From contig NZ_JOEQ01000062.1 of assembly GCF_000721075.1 (NCBI RefSeq), positions 1-18,689 on the forward strand: 18,689 nucleotides of DNA. The letters are read 5' to 3'. Made by a program: the position numbers and the translations under genes. The DNA is from Streptosporangium amethystogenes. GTDB lineage: Bacteria; Actinomycetota; Actinomycetes; Streptosporangiales; Streptosporangiaceae. The notes under the pieces are model-generated. The model ran no database searches and was not told the DNA's origin. It saw only the letters and a list, made by a program, of their open reading frames with translations. Positions within the stretch are counted from its first letter, which is position 1. Every line of letters begins with the position of its first letter. Positions 14,672 through 18,689 of this stretch are shown here, piece after piece.

Positions 14672-15294
14672 GCCGTGATGACGGCCTGGGTGCGATCGCG
14701 CGCCCCCAGCTTGGCCAGGACGTTGCCGACGTGGGTCTTCACCGTCTCAGCCCCGATGACCAGCTCGGCGGCGATCTCAGTATTGGACCGGCCACAGGCC
14801 ATCAGCCGCAGCACGTCGGCCTCCCGCGCGGTCAGCTTCCCGAGCCCGGGGACGGCACGGGTGGCGGCGTACCGGCTCTGACGGTTCGCGGCGAGATCGC
14901 GGATCGCGGCCGGGAACAGCAGCGACTCCCCGGCGGCGACGATTCGGACGGCCTGCACCAGATCGCCGGGCCGGCTGCGCTTGAGCAGGAAGCCGCTGGC
15001 CCCCGCGCGCAACGCGTCATATATGTAGTCGTCGTTGTTGAAGGTGGTCACCACGATGACCTTGGGCGGCTGAGGCAGCGCCAACAGCAGCCGGGTGGCC
15101 TGAATGCCGTCCACCGCGGGCATCCGCACGTCCATCAGCACCACGTCGGGCCGCGTCGTCCGAACCACCGGCACCACTGCCGCTCCATCAGCCGCCTCGC
15201 CCACCACCTCCAGGTCGGGTTCGGTGTCGACGATGATCCGCAGGCCGGTCCGGATCAGATCCTCGTCATCGGCAATGACCACACGAATCGGCAT
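14641..15294 (-). CDS. LuxR/NarL-type response regulator
   Basis: A 217-residue response regulator. The receiver domain (residues 1-120) has the acidic pair in IADDED, phosphoacceptor Asp55 in VLMDVRMP, the Thr in VVTTFNND and Lys105 in FLLKRS. The C-terminal LuxR-type helix-turn-helix (about 148-210) reads LTAREADVLRLMACGRSNTE and VKTHVGNVLAKLGARDR. It is phosphorylated by the kinase encoded directly upstream and would activate or repress transcription. Start at 15294 (MPIRVVIADDED) fits the family; an in-frame ATG at 15318, touching the kinase stop, would add eight residues and is possible through translational coupling. Neither start has a strong ribosome-binding site. Target genes are not evident; the two membrane proteins at 16.8-17.8 kb are candidates. 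Confidence 0.93.
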   Translation of the reverse strand: MPIRVVIADDEDLIRTGLRIIVDTEPDLEVVGEAADGAAVVPVVRTTRPDVVLMDVRMPAVDGIQATRLLLALPQPPKVIVVTTFNNDDYIYDALRAGASGFLLKRSRPGDLVQAVRIVAAGESLLFPAAIRDLAANRQSRYAATRAVPGLGKLTAREADVLRLMACGRSNTEIAAELVIGAETVKTHVGNVLAKLGARDRTQAVITAYESGFVSPG

Positions 15295-15318
15295 GCGCCC
15301 GACACTATCCACCACCAT

Positions 15319-16515
15319 TCAGGGACGGAGTGGCAGCCGTACTGACACATGCCACTCTCCGCCTGCGGGACCGGCGTCGAAGTCGCCGCCCAGCAGCGCG
15401 ACCCGCTCGCGCATGCCACCGATGCCGCGCCCACTCCTGCCAGGCGCCCGTCCCGCTGGGTTGCACACATCGAGCTCCAGATGGTCGTCGTGTACGGCCA
15501 GCGCCAGCCGTACCGGACCGGTCCCGTGGCGCAGGGCGTTGGTGAGCGACTCCTGGGCGATCCGGTAGACCTCCCGGGAGACCTCGGTGGGCACGGTGGC
15601 CAGGTCGCCGGTGACCTCAGCGGCGGCGCCGGCCCCGTATACCAGGCCGCTCAGGTCGGCGAGCGTCCGCGCTGGGGCCGTGGACGGCTCGTCTTCCTGC
15701 TCACGTAACACCCCCAGCACCTGATCCAGTTCCTCCAGCGCCGCGCGCGCCGATTCCTCGATCGCCCCCAGCGCAGCCCGGACCGCCACGGGGTCGCGGT
15801 CCAGGACCCGGGCGGCCGCCCCGGCCTGCACGGTCACCACGCTCAGCACGTGCCCGATCGAGTCGTGCAGTTCACGGGCCAGGCCGTTGCGGACCGCCTG
15901 GCGGCGGACCCGCTCCTCCAGCAGCGCCAGCCGCTGGGCGGGTGAGGGACCTAGCAACTTCGGCGCCGACCAGGCCAGCAGCGCGCCCACCCCGGCGGTC
16001 AGGTAGACGAGCGCGACCAGGAGGGTGACGCCCAGCAGCGGGCCGCCCCACCAGACCCCCCGCAAAGTGGATGCGATCCCCAGGTCGAACGGGGTATCGG
16101 TGACCGGCAGCAGAATCGCCACGACCACGAACGGAACCGCCGCCAGCGTCAGCCCCGCCATCATCCCGCCGACCCCCAGGTGCAGGGTGAACCAGGCGGC
16201 GGTGCGCCGCCGCTCACCCCAGCTCCGCCCCCCGGCCGTCCGCTCGGCGGGCAGCGGGTCGATCTCGGCACCCAGCAGGCTACGCGCCGCCGTCACCTCC
16301 AGCGCCCGGACCGGCAGCACCAGCCCGGTCAGCGCCACCAGCGGCAGCACCGCCAGGAAAACCAGCGGCTGGAGCGCGTCGCCTGACGCGGCCGACACCC
16401 TGGTCAGACCACCGATCATGGAACCCACCATCACGTACGGCATCAGCAGCGCTCCACCGAGGACGAGACAGACCCACCGCAGATAGGTGGCACGGCCGAC
16501 AAGGGGTGACAGCAT
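15319..16515 (-). CDS. Sensor histidine kinase, DesK/NarX-like (HisKA_3)
   Basis: A 398-residue membrane kinase. Four hydrophobic stretches lie at about residues 13-36, 50-68, 107-137 and 155-185. A cytoplasmic linker follows, then the HisKA_3 dimerisation motif ARELHDSIGHVLSVV with phospho-acceptor His217, and an ATP-binding domain with YRIAQESLTNALRHG (N-box) and GRSGRGIGGMRERV (G-box). The extracellular loops are short, suggesting that it senses membrane state or an intramembrane ligand. Start ATG at 16515 is chosen because AAGGA lies upstream; the ATG at 16527 adds four residues but has no properly spaced site. It directly precedes the response regulator, forming one operon. Confidence 0.92.
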   Translation of the reverse strand: MLSPLVGRATYLRWVCLVLGGALLMPYVMVGSMIGGLTRVSAASGDALQPLVFLAVLPLVALTGLVLPVRALEVTAARSLLGAEIDPLPAERTAGGRSWGERRRTAAWFTLHLGVGGMMAGLTLAAVPFVVVAILLPVTDTPFDLGIASTLRGVWWGGPLLGVTLLVALVYLTAGVGALLAWSAPKLLGPSPAQRLALLEERVRRQAVRNGLARELHDSIGHVLSVVTVQAGAAARVLDRDPVAVRAALGAIEESARAALEELDQVLGVLREQEDEPSTAPARTLADLSGLVYGAGAAAEVTGDLATVPTEVSREVYRIAQESLTNALRHGTGPVRLALAVHDDHLELDVCNPAGRAPGRSGRGIGGMRERVALLGGDFDAGPAGGEWHVSVRLPLRP

Positions 16516-16653
16516 GCCTTCAATCATCCTTAACCGCAGACACCGCACGACGGGCGAGTCCAGTGGGCGTAGAGCAGTGTGGCGATGCCCATCCCGATGC
16601 CCCAGAAGAGTAGACACGTATCAGCAGGGAGTGATCGCCTCCTTAGGCGTCGT

Positions 16654-16800
16654 CTCATTTGGTGACCAGACGGTAGCAAATGAGGACATCCGGCCAGCCA
16701 GAAGACCGTCCGCTCGACGACCCAGCGTTACCGTCCCAGGCACCGACTGGATTCGATCCCGCGACGAGCGACGCGCGGGATGATGTCCTGCCCGCGGCAC
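16654..16800 (-). pseudogene. IS5-type transposase C-terminal remnant
   Basis: Minus-strand reading gives IIPRVARRGIESSRCLGR, an in-frame stop (TAA at 16728-16730), then RWVVERTVFWLAG. In IS5-family transposases the GIESS...LGRHRWVVERT block carries the last catalytic Glu (in VERT), and the usual His sits where the stop is. The following conserved arginine-rich block is lost. An 8-bp inverted repeat CTCATTTG / CAAATGAG (16654-16661, 16677-16684) marks the distal end and may be a decayed element terminus. It abuts the stop of the neighbouring membrane protein gene. Confidence 0.65.
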
Positions 16801-17343
16801 TTACCTTGTCGAGCTTTCACACCGCTCCGCGGGCACACCCCCGCTCGCTCTGCCCAACCGCCATCCGGCCGTTGCCCAGCACACCCCCCAGAGAAGAAAG
16901 AACGGCGACCACAGCAGCAGATCCCAACGTGCCAGGTCGCGAGCCAGCGAGGCATGCCCGACCGGGGGCGGGCGAACCCCGGTCAACAGCAGCACGTCGC
17001 CGACGAAGCCGAACCCAAGCACGCCGATCGACCGAACGATCATGAAGACTCCGAGCGTCCAGGTGATCAAGAGCAGTAGCCGGCGCGGCACTCTCGCACC
17101 CCAGGGCCTCACGGTGGCCAGCGCGACGATGACACCGACCACCGCGGCACCGGCCAGCAACCAGTGGCTTGCCACGAACAGGGGATCACGTGCGAGCAGC
17201 TGTTCGCGCAGGTGTGGGGGGAGCGGGTCCTTGTCGGCCAGTGCATTGGCCCCCAGCGCCTGGGCGAGCTTCATCGATCCGTACACCGCGGCGCACACCG
17301 CGGCCCCGTACGCGCCCATCCGCGCCCGATCAGCCCGCGACAC
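16801..17343 (-). CDS. Small multi-pass membrane protein
   Basis: A 180-residue protein with about four hydrophobic helices: AAVCAAVYGSMKLAQAL, HWLLAGAAVVGVIVALATV, RLLLLITWTLGVFMIVRSIG and LLLWSPFFLLWGVCWATAGW. Family not recognised. It shares the block VALATVRPWGARVPRRLLLL with VALATVTALGRRVPRTLMLF of the gene upstream, so the pair are probably tandem paralogues. The GTG at 17343 overlaps the upstream gene's stop by 14 bp, suggesting translational coupling; an ATG at 17319 (MGAYGAAV) is an alternative. The 3' end touches the IS5-type remnant, so the last residues may not be original. Confidence 0.75.
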   Translation of the reverse strand: MSRADRARMGAYGAAVCAAVYGSMKLAQALGANALADKDPLPPHLREQLLARDPLFVASHWLLAGAAVVGVIVALATVRPWGARVPRRLLLLITWTLGVFMIVRSIGVLGFGFVGDVLLLTGVRPPPVGHASLARDLARWDLLLWSPFFLLWGVCWATAGWRLGRASGGVPAERCESSTR

Positions 17344-17782
17344 GTCTCGTCACCGCCGCGTAGGACCGGGTCATCTCCAAAAACAGCCCGATCACGAGGA
17401 TTCCAAGAACTCCGTGATACCACTGCCAGCCCACACCCATGCCGACGAACCCGTCCACGATCATGATCCCCGCGCCGCCACCAACGGCCAACAGCATCCC
17501 GACCAGCACGAACAGCATCAACGTTCTCGGCACCCGGCGCCCCAGCGCCGTGACCGTGGCGAGGGCGACGCACGCACCCAACACGCCGGACGCGGTTGCG
17601 AGCCACTGTGCGGTGGCCGCCTCCATGAAATAGCTTCCAGTTTCGGCAGCCGACACGGGCGGGCCGCCCGGAAACCCGAGCCGGGCCTGCAGAGCAAAAG
17701 CGGCCTTCCCCGCGGCGTAACCGAGGAACAGCACCGCCACCGCGCACGCCGGCCAGCGTCGCGGGTGATCAGAAGTAACCAT
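17330..17782 (-). CDS. Small multi-pass membrane protein, paralogue of the next gene
   Basis: A 150-residue protein with about four membrane segments: ACAVAVLFLGYAAGKAAFAL, ATASGVLGACVALATV, LMLFVLVGMLLAVGGGAGIM and WYHGVLGILVIGLFLEM. No signal motif, catalytic residue or known family is recognised. It resembles its downstream neighbour in helix order and in the VALATV...GRRVPR.L.L block. Start ATG at 17782 (MVTSDHPRRW) is chosen because the frame further upstream belongs to the degraded integrase strand; its ribosome-binding site is weak. It is the first gene of a two-gene unit. Confidence 0.75.
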   Translation of the reverse strand: MVTSDHPRRWPACAVAVLFLGYAAGKAAFALQARLGFPGGPPVSAAETGSYFMEAATAQWLATASGVLGACVALATVTALGRRVPRTLMLFVLVGMLLAVGGGAGIMIVDGFVGMGVGWQWYHGVLGILVIGLFLEMTRSYAAVTRRVAG

Positions 17783-17827
17783 GACCACGAGGGTAGAAGC
17801 CACAGGCCAGGCGTCATTCCCCGCAGC

Positions 17828-17845
17828 GGGGGAGGCCCCTCCCCC
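17828..17845. other. GC-rich hairpin
   Basis: GGGGGAGG and CCTCCCCC form a perfect inverted repeat at the junction between the membrane-protein promoter region and the integrase remnant. It could be a terminator or a mobile-element scar. Confidence 0.4.
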
Positions 17846-17903
17846 AGACGAGGGAGCACCAGCAGCCCCCTTGAGCGCGTTCCCGGTCCTTCCAAATCTC
17901 GAA

Positions 17904-18491
17904 GTCCGGTGGCTGATCGAGTTCCGGGCCGATGTCCAGGCCAAGCGGGCGAAGTACAAGCCCAACAGTGTCCAGATCATGCGAGCCGTCCTGCGCAAGG
18001 CACTCGGACAGGCTGAGCGCGAGGGCCTGGTGGCGCGGAACGTCGCGGCGCTGTCCATGCCTCCCCGGCTCAACACCGACGAGGGCCGTACGCTCACGGT
18101 CGACCAGTCGCACAGGCTTCTCGACGAGGTCGCGGGGCAACGGAACGTCTCCAGGCCGGAGAGGAGTGGACCGAGCACGGGCTGATCTTCCCCACGATGC
18201 TCGGCAATCCGTCTGATCCCGACACCTTCTCTCACCTGTTCTCGAAGCCGGCGCAGAAGGCCGGCCTCGGTCACTGGCATCCGCACGAGCTGCGGCACTT
18301 CGGTGCCTCGCTCATGCTCGCCGCTGCACGTCGTCTCCGACGTCCTCGGGCGCGCCAGCATCGCGATCACCAAGGATGTCTACGGGCATCTGATGGAGGA
18401 GGACAAGCGGGCGGCGTCGGCGGCGATCTCCGGGGCTCTGCTGGGCAGACCCGCGCCTTTGGCTCCCAATGGCACCGAAGAGGCCGGCTGA
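17904..18491 (+). pseudogene. Tyrosine integrase, deleted and frameshifted
   Basis: Three frames together give a phage/ICE-type tyrosine recombinase. The core-binding part (KYKPNSVQIMRAVLRKALGQ, LVARNVAALSMPPRL, EGRTLTVDQSHRLLDEVAG) is followed by a jump near 18,140 that removes roughly 100 residues including the first catalytic Arg and the Lys. The second frame gives HGLIFPTMLGNPSDPDTFSH and GHWHPHELRHFGASLMLA (His-x-x-Arg box). A frameshift near 18,325 leads to LHVVSDVLGRASIAITKDVY with the catalytic Tyr in DVYGHL. The N-terminal arm-binding domain is also missing. It ends 15 bp before the att copy 3 terminator, the normal position of int beside att in pSAM2-like actinomycete elements. Confidence 0.9.
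18459..18476 (+). repeat. Candidate integrase arm-type site
   Basis: TTGGCTCCCAATGGCACC, within the last codons of the integrase remnant, matches the TTGGCTCCCAAG sites at 8326 and 14038. Its place on the int side of att copy 3 fits an arm site on the other side of the core. Confidence 0.45.
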
Positions 18492-18505
18492 GCAGCACAA
18501 CGAGA

Positions 18506-18542
18506 AAGGCCCCTGATGGCGTAGTGCCTGTTCAGGGGCCTT
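18506..18542. terminator. Hairpin terminator of att copy 3
   Basis: AAGGCCCCTGA (18506-18516) pairs perfectly with TCAGGGGCCTT (18532-18542), followed by CTT. It directly follows the integrase stop. Confidence 0.82.
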
Positions 18543-18552
18543 CTTGCATGTG

Positions 18553-18594
18553 TGCGGCCGGAGGTACTCGAAACCCCAACCTTCTGATCTGTAG
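18553..18594 (-). repeat. tRNA-Arg 3'-half att core, copy 3
   Basis: Identical to copy 1 apart from one base in the anticodon loop (GATCTGTAG instead of GATCCGTAG on the plus strand). The flank to its right does not match the arms of copies 1 and 2, so this is the outer end of the array. The remaining 95 bp of the window hold nothing I can identify. Confidence 0.8.
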
Positions 18595-18689
18595 GGAAGG
18601 GCGGATGCCTCGTCAGCGGCGTCCCGGCCTGGTCAGGCGGTGGATACGGGCCGGTGACGTGTGATCGTGTAAGGCGATGTTGCTGTATG

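Noticed and set aside
17812..17846. A stretch resembling a type I-E CRISPR repeat (TTCCCCGC then GCGGGGGAGG).
   Set aside because: Only one copy is present, no spacers or cas genes; treated as a simple GC-rich hairpin.
18595..18689. A short frame beginning at an ATG near 18,604 after att copy 3.
   Set aside because: It ends after 19 codons and matches nothing I recognise; the window edge prevents judging the context.

Overview
This is high-GC DNA with strong G/C bias at third codon positions. The gene families (MHS-type symporter, PucR-type and MocR-type regulators, DesK-like two-component pair, tRNA-targeting tyrosine integrase) point to a filamentous actinomycete, possibly of the Streptosporangium/Nonomuraea type. 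The phylum is fairly secure; the genus is a guess.

Positions 1-7,800 look like a stable chromosomal block. A minus-strand operon encodes an FAD-dependent amino-acid/sarcosine-type oxidoreductase, a prolyl oligopeptidase and a prolidase-like amidohydrolase. Divergent from it is an MHS-family proton symporter, then a convergent PucR-type regulator, then the first 61 codons of a gamma-glutamyltranspeptidase divergent from the regulator. Together these look like an uptake and breakdown module for peptides or modified amino acids. The substrate is not determined.

From about 7,797 to 18,600 the window is accessory DNA. The transpeptidase gene is cut off, and a series of att-like sites follows. Three copies (8,125-8,209; 13,849-13,935; 18,506-18,594) share one layout: a strong hairpin terminator, then a sequence matching the 3' half of an arginine tRNA with anticodon loop CTACGGA, always in the same orientation. 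The first two copies also share about 110-130 bp of flank on the side opposite the terminator, so they resemble attP-type junctions between tandemly integrated elements. A fourth site of a different type lies at 12,468-12,640. A tyrosine integrase wreck ends just before the third copy, as expected for this class of element.

The segment between the first and second copies carries an IR-bounded 217-bp MITE-like element, a resolvase fragment, a MocR regulator, a divergent MFS exporter with a RibD/DHFR-like reductase, and a broken IS630-type transposase. The segment between the second and third copies carries the tail of a PQQ-type beta-propeller protein, a sensor kinase and LuxR-type response regulator, an IS5-type remnant, two related small membrane proteins and the integrase wreck. 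The whole reads as decayed integrative elements stacked at repeated tRNA-derived att sites, leaving two intact regulated cargo modules.
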